Assembly: GCF_001673315.1 (NCBI RefSeq)
Contig: NZ_LZLQ01000134.1
Location: 19,191 to 83,190, forward strand
Length of the DNA stretch: 64,000 nucleotides
Direction of reading: 5' to 3'
Source of the DNA: Mycobacterium asiaticum
GTDB taxonomy: Bacteria > Actinomycetota > Actinomycetes > Mycobacteriales > Mycobacteriaceae
Part shown: piece after piece, positions 46,165 to 54,489 of the stretch
Layout of the letters: each line of letters starts with the position of its first letter
How positions within the stretch are numbered: position 1 is the stretch's first letter
Notes under the pieces: generated by a model
The model's input: only the letters and a program-made list of their open reading frames with translations
What the model was told of the DNA's origin: nothing
The model's database searches: none
Translations under genes and position numbers: made by a program

Positions 46165-46224
46165 GCGAGCAGACACAGAATCGCACAAATCTCCCGGTTT
46201 GAATGCGATTCTGCGTCTGCTCGC
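46165..46224. repeat. Long inverted repeat between convergent genes
   Basis: The left arm 46165-46185 and the right arm 46204-46224 are complementary at 20 of 21 positions; the arm core reads GCGAGCAGACRCAGAATCGC. The loop has a small CAAA/TTTG extension. It lies exactly between the ParA-like and Rv3212-like convergent genes, so it may end both transcripts. I recognise the arm as a motif frequent in mycobacterial intergenic DNA. Confidence 0.85.
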
Positions 46225-46247
46225 GCAACGGGAATCAGCCCCGAGCA

Positions 46248-47462
46248 TCAGCCCAAAGCGACCACGGTGTCGCCGCGCTGCTCGAGCACCCGCGAACCTG
46301 CCACCACCGGGATCACCGGGGCGTTGCTCGGCTGGCGTTGCACCGGGAGGTAGCGGCTGGGCTCACCACTGACCGGGTCGTACACCCCGATCGCGTTTGT
46401 CACCGGCACCAGCAGGCGGCCGGCCATCATGACTCCCGGACCCAGTGGCGTCGCGGTATCCCCGGCGGCGATGGTGTAGCGCTGCGCCAGGGTGCTCGCG
46501 TCGAACACCAGTAGCGCGTCTCCGGTCCACCAGGTGACCAGGCTTCCGCTCTGTGACACCACCGCCGACTCCGAGGGCGGACCGGGCAGCAGCGTGCTGG
46601 ATACCGTTGTGCCCGTTTCGTCGACCACGTCGACCCGGGGTTGCGGGGTCGGCAGGTACACCGCGGTCTTGCTCTGCGAAACCGCCAGGACCCGGGCACC
46701 AGTGCCCGGCCGCACGCCGCCTTCCTGCACCATCTGCTGCTGAGGCTCGTCGTCCTCCTTGCCCGGACGCAGCAGTACCAGGCGCATGTCGGCTTGGCTG
46801 GCGCACGCCTCGAGCACCGCCGCCGCCGACGAACTGGCCGCGGCCGATTCCAGCGTGCAGCCCGAGTGCAGGCCCCGGTTCACCGGTTTCACCCGGGCGT
46901 CGATTTCCCCGTAGGCCATCATTCGGACCAGGTCCGAACGCCACATTTCCAGTCGGGTGCTGCCGGCCGACAACACCGTGGTGCCGTCCGAGGACAGGCG
47001 CACCTGTGGATCGGCGTAGCTGCTTCGGGCGGGTCCGCGCCGCCCGGTCGACCCGTCGATGGTGCTGACCTGACCGCAGCCGCGACCATCCCGGTAGACC
47101 GCGACGGTGTAGCGGTAAACCCACGTCACTCCGCACAGGTCGGTGTCCCGCGAATAACTCCACAACACCTGACCCGTGCCGGGATCGCGTCCCTGCACCT
47201 CGCGGCCGGCCGCCGTGGCGACGGTCCCGCCCACCGCTACCGGCACCCTTGTGCCCGGGCTGGGGGCGGTCCAGAGCTGATGCAGCTCTGCCGGAACCTC
47301 ACGGGCCTGGGTGGGGGCGGGCGCGGGTGACGCGGCGGGCCGGCTGACGGTCGCCCTGGCGTCGCTGGTCCACCAGATCAGTGCGGCAGCGACGGCAACG
47401 ATGACCGCGATCGTCGCGGCGGCCACGATATCGGCCTTGGTGCGGCGTTCGGGTCGGACCAT
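46248..47462 (-). CDS. Membrane-anchored beta-propeller protein (Rv3212-like)
   Basis: A 404-residue protein. The N-terminal membrane anchor is IVAAATIAVIVAVAAALIWW (about 12-31), followed by a proline/alanine linker and an extracytoplasmic part with repeated PQQ/WD-like blades (QGRDPGTGQVLWSYSRD, GDALLVFDASTLAQRYTIAAGD, IGVYDPVSGEPSRYLPV). Two cysteine pairs may be disulfides. The ATG at 47462 is used because it gives the basic VRPERRTK head before the anchor. It follows rhlE by 17 bases on the same strand. Function unknown. Confidence 0.88.
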   Translation of the reverse strand: MVRPERRTKADIVAAATIAVIVAVAAALIWWTSDARATVSRPAASPAPAPTQAREVPAELHQLWTAPSPGTRVPVAVGGTVATAAGREVQGRDPGTGQVLWSYSRDTDLCGVTWVYRYTVAVYRDGRGCGQVSTIDGSTGRRGPARSSYADPQVRLSSDGTTVLSAGSTRLEMWRSDLVRMMAYGEIDARVKPVNRGLHSGCTLESAAASSSAAAVLEACASQADMRLVLLRPGKEDDEPQQQMVQEGGVRPGTGARVLAVSQSKTAVYLPTPQPRVDVVDETGTTVSSTLLPGPPSESAVVSQSGSLVTWWTGDALLVFDASTLAQRYTIAAGDTATPLGPGVMMAGRLLVPVTNAIGVYDPVSGEPSRYLPVQRQPSNAPVIPVVAGSRVLEQRGDTVVALG

Positions 47463-47479
47463 TCGTTGAGTATGGCCCG

Positions 47480-48991
47480 TCAGTTGGCGGGGGCGGCGGC
47501 GTCCGCAGGCTTGCGACGGCGCCGACGGCGCCGCGTGCCGCCCGCGGGGGCGGAGCCGGAACCCGACACGGCGGTCGACGCCGTCTCCGGCGCGGCCTCG
47601 CCGGCTCCGCTCGCGCCGGCGGGATGCCCGGTGAGGGCCTTGCCACCGCGCGTGCGTTGACGCCTGTTGGTGCGCCGGGCCGGACGTTCGGATCCAGCGT
47701 TGCTGGATTCGCGCCGCTTGGCCGGGGCTTTGCGCGCCTCGCCGACGGTTCCGCCGGTGCCAGTCGGGATGCACAGCTCGACGTACAGATGTGGCGAGCT
47801 GGAGTAGGTTTCCGCGGGCTCCGGCGAAGCCAGGCCCAGCGCCTTGTTGATCATCGCCCAGCGTTCCAGGTCGTCCCAGTCCACCAAGGTGACCGCGACG
47901 CCGGTGCGGCCCGCCCGTCCCGTGCGCCCGATGCGGTGGACGTACATCTTCTCGTCCTCGGGGCACTGGTAATTGATCACGTGCGTGACGTCGTCGATGT
48001 CGATGCCGCGAGCGGCCACGTCGGTGGCGACGAGGACGTTCACGTCGCCGCTGCGGAACGCCTTGAGAGCCTTCTCGCGAGCGATCTGCCCGAGGTCACC
48101 GTGCACTGCGCCGACGGCGAAACCGCGTTCGTTGAGTTCGTCGGCCACTTTCTGGGCGGTGCGCTTGGTGCGCGTGAAGATCATCGTCGCGCCGCGATCC
48201 TGGGCCTGCAGGATCCGGCTGACCAGTTCCACCTTGTCGAGCGCGTGGGCGCGGTAGACGAGCTGCTTGGTGGTGTCGTGTACCGCCAGGGAGTGCGGCG
48301 CCTCGGCCCGGATGTGGGTGGGCTGGACCATGAAGGTGCGCGCCAGGGTGATGATCGGGTCCGGCATGGTCGCGGAGAACAGCATCGACTGCCGGTCGGC
48401 CGGGATCTGCCGCAGGATGCGCTCGATGTCGGGCAGGAAGCCCAGGTCGAGCATCTCGTCGGCTTCGTCGAGCACCAGCACCGACAACCCACCGAGTTGC
48501 AGGTGGCCCTGCTGGCACAGGTCGAGCAACCGGCCCGGGGTGCCGACGACGACGTCGGCCGCTTTCTGTAGCGCCTCGATCTGCGGCTCGTACGCGCGGC
48601 CGCCATAGATGGAGACCACGGACAGTGGCCGTTGGCTGCCGTCCTCCTGGTCTGCGGTCAGATATTTGGCTGCGGTGGCCAGGTCGCTGGTGACCTGGAG
48701 GCACAGTTCGCGGGTGGGAACGACGATCAGGGCTCGCGGCGCGCCGGTCAACGGCCGCGTCGCGGTCTCCGCGGTGATGCGCTGCAGCAGCGGCACACCG
48801 AATCCGAACGTCTTGCCCATACCGGTGCGGGCCTGGCCGATCACGTCTTCGCCGGCGAGCGCGAGGGGCAGGGTGAGTTCTTGGATGGCAAACGGAGTCT
48901 CGATGCCCTTTTCGGCGAGGGCACGGACGATTTCGTCGCGGACGCCAATGCTGGCGAAGGTCAATTCAGAAGTGCTAGTGGGTACGGTCAT
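47480..48991 (-). CDS. rhlE: DEAD-box RNA helicase RhlE
   Basis: A 503-residue DEAD-box helicase involved in RNA folding or decay. The Q motif is FASIGVRDEIV...TPFAIQ, then Walker A ARTGMGKT, PTRELCLQV (Ia), GTPGRLLDL (Ib), DEAD in LVLDEADEMLDLGF, SAT (III), and HRIGRTGRAGRTG (VI). The last 100 residues are basic and low-complexity (RRTNRRQRTRGG, RRRRRRRKP), typical for RNA contact. The ATG at 48991 is the family start. It probably forms a transcript with the Rv3212-like gene. Confidence 0.95.
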   Translation of the reverse strand: MTVPTSTSELTFASIGVRDEIVRALAEKGIETPFAIQELTLPLALAGEDVIGQARTGMGKTFGFGVPLLQRITAETATRPLTGAPRALIVVPTRELCLQVTSDLATAAKYLTADQEDGSQRPLSVVSIYGGRAYEPQIEALQKAADVVVGTPGRLLDLCQQGHLQLGGLSVLVLDEADEMLDLGFLPDIERILRQIPADRQSMLFSATMPDPIITLARTFMVQPTHIRAEAPHSLAVHDTTKQLVYRAHALDKVELVSRILQAQDRGATMIFTRTKRTAQKVADELNERGFAVGAVHGDLGQIAREKALKAFRSGDVNVLVATDVAARGIDIDDVTHVINYQCPEDEKMYVHRIGRTGRAGRTGVAVTLVDWDDLERWAMINKALGLASPEPAETYSSSPHLYVELCIPTGTGGTVGEARKAPAKRRESSNAGSERPARRTNRRQRTRGGKALTGHPAGASGAGEAAPETASTAVSGSGSAPAGGTRRRRRRRKPADAAAPAN

Positions 48992-49253
48992 ACGCGGGTA
49001 GTGGGCCTTTCGTGGTGACGGTAATCGATCTTGCGTCGGTGCTTCTGTGTCGCGGTTCACGCGCGCACGGTGTCCGACTCCGATTACGTCGCCGATGCCT
49101 GCTGCCGCTGCCCGTTGGGCCGGGGGCGGGCCGTTGCGTGCACGCACATTTCTTCGGCGGTGGCAGCACAGATTCAGCCACTACCTTTGTTCATCATAGC
49201 TGGTCGGTCCGCGGGGAACGGCTGCTTGTTCGCCCGCCTACTACAGTGTTGCC

Positions 49254-49973
49254 ATGACTTCGCCCTCGTCCGGGCCCTCGTCCGCCGACTCAGCAGCCGA
49301 CCAGGAGGCGGATTCGCCCAGGCTACGGCTGTCAGCGGATCACCCCGGCGTCAACGAATTCTTTGCGCTACTCGCCTACGGTGAGGTCGCGGCCTTCTAC
49401 CGGCTGACCGACGAGGCGCGGATGGCCCCGGACCTGCGCGGCCGGATCTCGATGGCCAGCATGGCCGCCGCCGAGATGGGGCACTACGAGCTGCTGCGCG
49501 ACGCCCTGCAGAGCCGCGGTGTGGACGTTGTGCCCGCGATGTCGAAATACGTGTCGGCGCTGGAGAATTACCACCGGCTGACCACCCCGAGTACGTGGCT
49601 GGAAGCCCTGGTGAAAACCTACGTCGGCGATGCGCTGGCTGCCGATCTGTATCTGGAGCTCGCGGGCGGGTTGCCCGACGAGGTCGCCGATGTGGTGCGG
49701 GAGGCATTGTCCGAGACCGGGCATTCCCAGTTCGTCGTCGCCGAGGTGCGGGCAGCGGTGACCTCCAGCGGCAGGCAGCGCAGCCGGCTGGCGCTGTGGT
49801 CACGCCGGCTGCTGGGCGAGGCGATCACGCAGGCTCAGTTCCTGCTGGCCGATCACGACGAGCTCGTTGATCTGGTGGTCGCGGGAACCGGTGGCCTGGG
49901 TCAGCTGAGTGCCTTCTTCGAGCGCCTGCAGAAAACGCATGACGATCGGATGCGCGAACTGGGCCTGAGCTGA
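49254..49973 (+). CDS. Ferritin-like fold protein (Rv3210c-like)
   Basis: A 239-residue helical protein with a ferritin-like four-helix core: repeated E/H helices such as FFALLAYGEVAAFYRLTDEARM, MAAAEMGHYELLRDAL and DALAADLYLELAGG. The pattern recalls MiaE-like tRNA hydroxylases and other diiron proteins, but I cannot assign the ligands with confidence. An acidic Ser/Pro-rich head precedes the core. Divergent from rhlE and convergent with the Rv3209-like gene, whose stop is one base away. Confidence 0.85.
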   Translation: MTSPSSGPSSADSAADQEADSPRLRLSADHPGVNEFFALLAYGEVAAFYRLTDEARMAPDLRGRISMASMAAAEMGHYELLRDALQSRGVDVVPAMSKYVSALENYHRLTTPSTWLEALVKTYVGDALAADLYLELAGGLPDEVADVVREALSETGHSQFVVAEVRAAVTSSGRQRSRLALWSRRLLGEAITQAQFLLADHDELVDLVVAGTGGLGQLSAFFERLQKTHDDRMRELGLS

Positions 49974-49974
49974 T

Positions 49975-50511
49975 TCAGCGGGTGCAGGTTGCCAGCGCGG
50001 TGTTGCTCGTCGAGGCTTTGACCAGTTGACCCTGTGCGCTGACGATCGAGCAGTTCAGCTGGCTGAGCAGGCTCGTCGCAATCACTGACTCGGTCTGAAC
50101 GCCCGGGTTGAGTACTACGACCTTCGTCCACGGCAGCGCCACGTTGAATTCGGTCACCGGGAACCCCCGGGCGTCGGTGTAAGCGATGTTGACCAGGTCG
50201 AACAGCTGTTTTGTCCCCGTCACGCTGTACACCACTGTCCGCGGGCTCAGCGCGGCGCCGGGTGGCGCCGCCGTAGGCACCGGCGCCGCCGTCGGAAGGC
50301 GAGTGGGTGCGTTGCCGGGTGTCAGCGTGGTGACCGTCTCCGGGGGGAGGGGACGGGTGATGCCGGGGGAGGTGCTCGGCGTGGTCGCCGACGGCGGCGA
50401 AAAGCTGGGCGAGACGCTGGCCCTGGGTGTCGACGTAGTGGGGGTCATCATCGTGCGTGGGGGCCCGATGGTCGCCTTGGTGGTGGCGCTGTCGCCGCTG
50501 TTGATGATCAC
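49975..50511 (-). CDS. Thr/Pro-rich protein with MmpS-like C-terminal domain (Rv3209-like)
   Basis: The first ordinary start in the frame is a GTG at 50511, giving 178 residues (MIINSGDSATTKATIG...). The N-terminal half is a Thr/Pro/Ser-rich linker. The C-terminal half (VYSVTGTKQLFDLVNIAYTD...FNVALPWTKVVVLNPG...LLSQLNCSIVS) resembles the extracytoplasmic domain of MmpS proteins. The natural protein should include the membrane segment just upstream (LFAGALIAIGAVATAVII), which has no start codon of the usual kind. So this is either a truncated or frameshifted gene or one with a rare start. The two cysteines may form a disulfide. Confidence 0.7.
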   Translation of the reverse strand: MIINSGDSATTKATIGPPRTMMTPTTSTPRASVSPSFSPPSATTPSTSPGITRPLPPETVTTLTPGNAPTRLPTAAPVPTAAPPGAALSPRTVVYSVTGTKQLFDLVNIAYTDARGFPVTEFNVALPWTKVVVLNPGVQTESVIATSLLSQLNCSIVSAQGQLVKASTSNTALATCTR

Positions 50512-50649
50512 CGCCGTCGCGACGGCGCCGATTGCGATCAGCGCGCCGGCGAACAGTGCGACCGGACGCCATCGCCGGTCTGCCGGCCAGGCCCATTCGT
50601 CGGTGTCGTCCCAGCCGTCTTCGTCGTATCCCTGGTCGTACTCATCGAC

Positions 50650-50697
50650 ATAGCCGTCGTCGTTGACATAGCCATAGCCGTCGTCGTTGACATAGCC
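50650..50697. repeat. Two perfect 24-bp repeats in the acidic head
   Basis: A 24-base unit is present twice (50650-50673 and 50674-50697) and begins a third time. On the minus strand each copy encodes GYVNDDGY-like residues. Being a multiple of three, copy changes would preserve the frame. Confidence 0.85.
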
Positions 50698-50745
50698 ATA
50701 GCCGGAGCCGTAGCCGTCGTCGTCCGGGTAGTCCTCGGCTTCCGG

Positions 50746-50793
50746 GACGTTTGCCCGGACGTTTGCCCGGACGTGTCCCCGGACACTTTCCCG
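50746..50793. repeat. Four 12-bp tandem repeats upstream of the acidic head
   Basis: GACGTTTGCCCG occurs at 50746 and 50758 exactly, with variants at 50770 and 50782. On the minus strand the unit reads CGGGCAAACGTC. It is the likeliest place for a frame change in the Rv3209-like gene, because in another frame it begins with a GTG at 50786. Confidence 0.8.
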
Positions 50794-51014
50794 GACGTTG
50801 TCGTAGAGGGTGTTACGTGTGGTACTGATGGTGCCGATGGTATCGACGCAGCCGACGAGCTACCGGGGTTGCGGCGGGGTTACACCGAATCGTGATGGGT
50901 TCGTTCGCTAACCGCGAAGTGGCCGTCTGGGGGCGGGGCGCGGTGGAACCGCTCTGCGTCCACTAGCCTGCTGCTACAGACGCCTGCGACGAAAACGCCA
51001 ACGGAAGGGGCCCC

Positions 51015-51263
51015 GTGGAGGTCAAGATCGGTATCACCCAGAGTTCGCGCGAGCTGGTGTTCCCCAGCGCGCAGACGCCGAGTGAAGTGGAAGAACTCGT
51101 CGCGGCGGCGCTGCGGGACGACTCTGGTCTGCTGAGCCTGACCGACGAACGCGGCCGCCGTTATCTGGTTAGCGCCGCCAAGATCGCCTACGTCGAAATC
51201 GGCGCTGCCGATGCGCGACGGGTCGGCTTCGGGATTGGTGCGGACGTCGCGTCCCGCAGCTAG
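51015..51263 (+). CDS. DUF3107 protein TB9.4 (Rv3208A-like)
   Basis: An 82-residue protein of the DUF3107 family (MEVKIGITQSSRELVFPSAQTPSEVEELVAAAL...YLVSAAKIAYVEIG). It is small, soluble and conserved in actinobacteria, known in M. tuberculosis as antigen TB9.4; the function is not known. GGAAGGGG precedes the GTG. The last codons and the stop lie in a 36-bp segment that is duplicated immediately downstream. Convergent with fasR. Confidence 0.9.
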   Translation: MEVKIGITQSSRELVFPSAQTPSEVEELVAAALRDDSGLLSLTDERGRRYLVSAAKIAYVEIGAADARRVGFGIGADVASRS

Positions 51264-51318
51264 GACTCGATCCCGCAGTTCTGACGTCGCGTCCCGCAGC
51301 TAGGACTCGATCCCGCAG
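51243..51318. repeat. 36-bp direct duplication over the TB9.4 stop
   Basis: Bases 51243-51278 are repeated exactly at 51283-51318, separated by four bases (period 40). A partial third copy (CTAGGACTC) follows. The first copy contains the TB9.4 stop codon, the second lies between TB9.4 and fasR. A recent tandem duplication, perhaps polymorphic. Confidence 0.9.
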
Positions 51319-51325
51319 CTAGGAC

Positions 51326-52012
51326 TCAGGAGCGGGTGAGCGGCACGTGCGAGAGGCCGCCCCAGGCGAACTGCACGGTGCCGTCGACTGCGTCGGACTT
51401 CGATATCGGGCGATCGGAGTCCAACCAGTACCTGGCGCTGTCGACGCTCATGCCGACCAGGCCGACCGCGATCATCCGCGCCCGGTGCGGATCCAGCCCG
51501 GAATCCTCGGCGATCAGTGCGAACACCGCGTCGATGCAGGATTCGGTGGCCACCCGCACCTGCGCGGCCACCTCGGGCTCGGTGACGTAGTCGTTTTCGA
51601 AAATCAACCGGTAGCCCTGGCTGTCATGTTCGATGAAGTCGAAGAAAGCCTGTACCGCGGAGTGCAGTCGCTGCCGGTTGTCGGTCGTGCGACCCAGCGC
51701 CTGCTGCACGCCGCTCACCAGATTGTCGACGTGCCGATTCAGCACCGCCAGATACAGCTCCAGCTTGCTGGAAAAGTGTTGATACAGAACCGGTTTGCTC
51801 ACGCCCGCCCGATCGGCGATCTCGTCCATCCCCGCGGCGTGATAGCCGCTTTCCACGAAGACGTCACTGGCGACGATCAATAGTTGGCCGCGACGCTCGT
51901 CGCGCGGCAACCGGTTGCCGCGTCGATTCGCCGGCGCCGTGCCTTCGATGGGCCGCACACCGCCGGGCGATCGGACGGCACGTCGCTGCACCGCCTTGGC
52001 GAGATCGCTCAT
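51326..52012 (-). CDS. fasR: TetR-family fatty acid synthase regulator FasR
   Basis: A 228-residue TetR protein. An Arg-rich N-terminal arm of about 35 residues precedes the helix-turn-helix (MDEIADRAGVSKPVLYQHFSSKLEL, about 60-85); the ligand domain follows. It matches M. tuberculosis Rv3208 (FasR), which activates the fas-acpS operon and is released by long-chain acyl-CoA. Its target is outside this window. The divergent gene encodes the DUF3152 protein, with 183 bases between them. Confidence 0.92.
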   Translation of the reverse strand: MSDLAKAVQRRAVRSPGGVRPIEGTAPANRRGNRLPRDERRGQLLIVASDVFVESGYHAAGMDEIADRAGVSKPVLYQHFSSKLELYLAVLNRHVDNLVSGVQQALGRTTDNRQRLHSAVQAFFDFIEHDSQGYRLIFENDYVTEPEVAAQVRVATESCIDAVFALIAEDSGLDPHRARMIAVGLVGMSVDSARYWLDSDRPISKSDAVDGTVQFAWGGLSHVPLTRS

Positions 52013-52195
52013 CGGTCCTCAATCTGGTCGCGTTGGTTCGCGGCCCTTTTTCCATCCCCGCGGCCGCGCTTCCGATCGCAATGACATTACTACCTGGGGC
52101 TGGCAATGGGCTGTTATCCGATCCGAACTGGTGCTATTGGGTTTTTCGGGCGCGCCAGGACTGGCCGTCCGCAGCCGCTGTGCCATCCTGGGAAA

Positions 52196-53230
52196 ATGAC
52201 TTCCCCGCGCCCGTCTCGCGGTACCGGACGCTCACCGGTGCTGCGCGACGACTGGCGTGAGCCGCTGCGGGCGCAGCGTGACCCGCTCGGTCAGAGTGCG
52301 GGGCGGGTCCGTGCCGATCGGGACCGGCCCCGGCAATGGCGCAAACAATCGTGGCTGGGCCGGTTCGTGTCGACCTACGGATGGCGGGCCTACGCGCTGC
52401 CTTTGCTCGCGGTGCTGACGTTGGTGGTGGCGTACCAGACGGTGACCGGGACCAGCACGCCCAAGCCCGCCGCCCACTCGATCCACAAGGATCCGCCCAC
52501 CATCGGCGCGGTGGGCACGTCGATCATCGACACCCCGCCGCGCGGCCTCGTCGCGTTCGACGCGAATCTGCCCGCGGGAACGCTTCCCGACGGGGGACCG
52601 TTCACCGAGGCTGGTGACAAGACGTATCGGGTGGTGCCGGGCGCGACGCCGCAGATCGGTCAGGGCTCGGCCAAGGTGTTCAGGTACACCATCGAGATCG
52701 AGAACGGCCTAGACCCCATCATGTACGGCGGCGACAGCGCGTTCGCCCAGATGGTCGATCAGACGCTGGCCAATCCCAAGGGCTGGACTCACAACGCGCA
52801 GTTCGCTTTCATCCGGATCGACGACAGCGGTGGCGCGAAGCCCGATTTCCGCCTCTCGCTGGTGTCGCCAGTTAGCGTCCGGGAAGGCTGCGGTTACGAG
52901 TTCCGTCTCGAAACCTCTTGCTACAACCCTTCATTCGGAGCCGACCGGCAGTCGCGCGTGTTCATCAACGAGGCACGCTGGATCCGCGGCGCCGTCCCCT
53001 TCGAAGGCGATGTCGGCTCCTACCGGCAGTACGTGGTCAACCACGAGGTCGGCCATGCCATCGGGTATGTCCGCCACGAGCCCTGCGACCAGCAGGGCGG
53101 CCTGGCGCCGGTGATGATGCAGCAGACGTTCTCCACCGCCAACGACGACGGCGCCAAATTCGACCCAGACCAGGTCAAGGCCGACGGCAAGACGTGCCGT
53201 TTCAATCCCTGGCCGTTCCCGATCGCCTGA
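52196..53230 (+). CDS. DUF3152 membrane protein with a metzincin-like zinc motif (Rv3207c-like)
   Basis: A 344-residue protein. An Arg-rich cytosolic head precedes one transmembrane segment at about 65-83 (AYALPLLAVLTLVVAYQTV), then an extracytoplasmic DUF3152 domain. HEVGHAIGYVRH at 283-294 fits HExxHxxGxxH exactly, and APVMMQQ about eight residues later could be a Met-turn. Four cysteines suggest disulfides. It may be a membrane-bound zinc protease; I know of no proven activity for the family. The ATG at 52196 follows GGGAAA. moeZ begins 43 bases after. Confidence 0.88.
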   Translation: MTSPRPSRGTGRSPVLRDDWREPLRAQRDPLGQSAGRVRADRDRPRQWRKQSWLGRFVSTYGWRAYALPLLAVLTLVVAYQTVTGTSTPKPAAHSIHKDPPTIGAVGTSIIDTPPRGLVAFDANLPAGTLPDGGPFTEAGDKTYRVVPGATPQIGQGSAKVFRYTIEIENGLDPIMYGGDSAFAQMVDQTLANPKGWTHNAQFAFIRIDDSGGAKPDFRLSLVSPVSVREGCGYEFRLETSCYNPSFGADRQSRVFINEARWIRGAVPFEGDVGSYRQYVVNHEVGHAIGYVRHEPCDQQGGLAPVMMQQTFSTANDDGAKFDPDQVKADGKTCRFNPWPFPIA

Positions 53231-53273
53231 CTGGTCGGGCATGCCGGCGTCCCAGATCGCCTAACCTCGACTT

Positions 53274-54455
53274 GTGACACCATCGCTGCCACCACTGGTC
53301 GCACCCGCGGCCTCGCTGACCCGCGAAGAGGTGGCCCGCTACAGTCGCCACCTTATCCTTCCGGACCTCGGTCTTCAGGGGCAGAAGCGGCTCAAGAATG
53401 CCCGGGTGCTGGTGATCGGTGCCGGCGGGTTGGGCGCGCCGACGTTGCTGTATCTGGCCGCCGCGGGTGTCGGCACCATCGGGATCGTCGAATTCGACGT
53501 CGTCGACGAGTCCAATCTGCAGCGCCAGATCATTCATGGTGTCGCGGACATCGGGCGGCCCAAAGCGCAATCGGCCCGCGATTCGATCGCGGCCATCAAC
53601 CCACTGGTCAAGGTGCGCCTGCACGAGTTTCGGCTGGGTCCGGACAACGCCGTCGAGTTGTTCGGTGAGTACGACCTGATCCTGGATGGAACAGACAATT
53701 TCGCGACCCGGTACCTGGTCAATGACGCGGCGGTGCTGGCGGGTAAGCCGTACATCTGGGGATCGATCTTCCGTTTCGAGGGCCAGGTTTCGGTGTTCTG
53801 GGAGGATGCGCCCGACGGCCGGGGGCTGAACTACCGCGACCTGTACCCCGAACCGCCACCACCCGGGCTGGTGCCGTCGTGCGCCGAAGGCGGTGTGCTG
53901 GGCATGATCTGCGCGTCCATCGCATCGGTGATGGGCACCGAAGCGATCAAGTTGATCACCGGACTCGGCGAGACCCTGCTGGGCCGGTTGATGATTTATG
54001 ACGCGCTGGAGATGAGCTACCGCACCATCCGGATACGCAAGGACCCGTCGACGCCGAAAATCACCGAACTGGTGGATTACGAAGACTTTTGCGGAGTGGT
54101 CGAGGAAGCGCCATGCGACGACGACCGCGAAGGATCTTCGATCACGCCGCGAGAATTGCGCGACTTGCTGGACTCCGGTGCGCGGGTGGCCCTGATCGAC
54201 GTGCGCGAGCCGGCCGAGTGGGACATCAATCACATTGAGGGCGCCCAGCTGATCCCTAAAGGACTGTTCACCTCCGGCGAGGCCCTGACTCGATTGCCGC
54301 ACGATCGCACCACGGTCCTGTACTGCAAGACCGGCGTGCGTTCAGCCGAGGCGTTGGCCGCGGTGAAGCGGGCCGGTTTCTCCGACGCGGTGCATTTGCA
54401 GGGCGGAATCGTGGCGTGGGCCAAGCAAATGCAACCGGACATGGTCCTGTACTAG
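53274..54455 (+). CDS. moeZ: MoeB/ThiF-rhodanese fusion MoeZ
   Basis: A 393-residue E1-like enzyme. The N-terminal adenylyltransferase domain has GAGGLGAP (ATP), FDVVDESNLQRQ and DGTDNF. The C-terminal rhodanese domain has the active Cys in YCKTGVRS, after VALIDVREPAEWD. It adenylates and sulfurates the C-terminal glycine of sulfur carriers: CysO for cysteine, and MoaD for molybdopterin. The M. tuberculosis gene is Rv3206c (moeB1/moeZ). GTG is the start. The stop is 34 bases from that of the convergent PE_PGRS gene. Confidence 0.95.
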   Translation: MTPSLPPLVAPAASLTREEVARYSRHLILPDLGLQGQKRLKNARVLVIGAGGLGAPTLLYLAAAGVGTIGIVEFDVVDESNLQRQIIHGVADIGRPKAQSARDSIAAINPLVKVRLHEFRLGPDNAVELFGEYDLILDGTDNFATRYLVNDAAVLAGKPYIWGSIFRFEGQVSVFWEDAPDGRGLNYRDLYPEPPPPGLVPSCAEGGVLGMICASIASVMGTEAIKLITGLGETLLGRLMIYDALEMSYRTIRIRKDPSTPKITELVDYEDFCGVVEEAPCDDDREGSSITPRELRDLLDSGARVALIDVREPAEWDINHIEGAQLIPKGLFTSGEALTRLPHDRTTVLYCKTGVRSAEALAAVKRAGFSDAVHLQGGIVAWAKQMQPDMVLY

Positions 54456-54489
54456 GGCGCTGACCGCGGCGCCCATCGTTATCGACAGA

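Larger units (their letters stand above)
50512..50859 (-). other. Coding-like extension of the Rv3209 frame without ATG/GTG/TTG
   Basis: The frame of the Rv3209-like gene stays open upstream to a TAG at 50860-50862. It encodes a membrane segment, a DEWAWPADRRWRP juxtamembrane stretch and an acidic Asp/Gly/Tyr-rich cytosolic head (repeat GYVNDDGY), which all look real. I checked each codon from 50512 to 50859 and found no ATG, GTG or TTG. Possible explanations are an ATC start near 50829 (ISTTRNTLYDNV), a frameshift in the repeats at 50746-50793, or a sequence error. The rest of the gap to 51014 shows nothing else. Confidence 0.6.
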
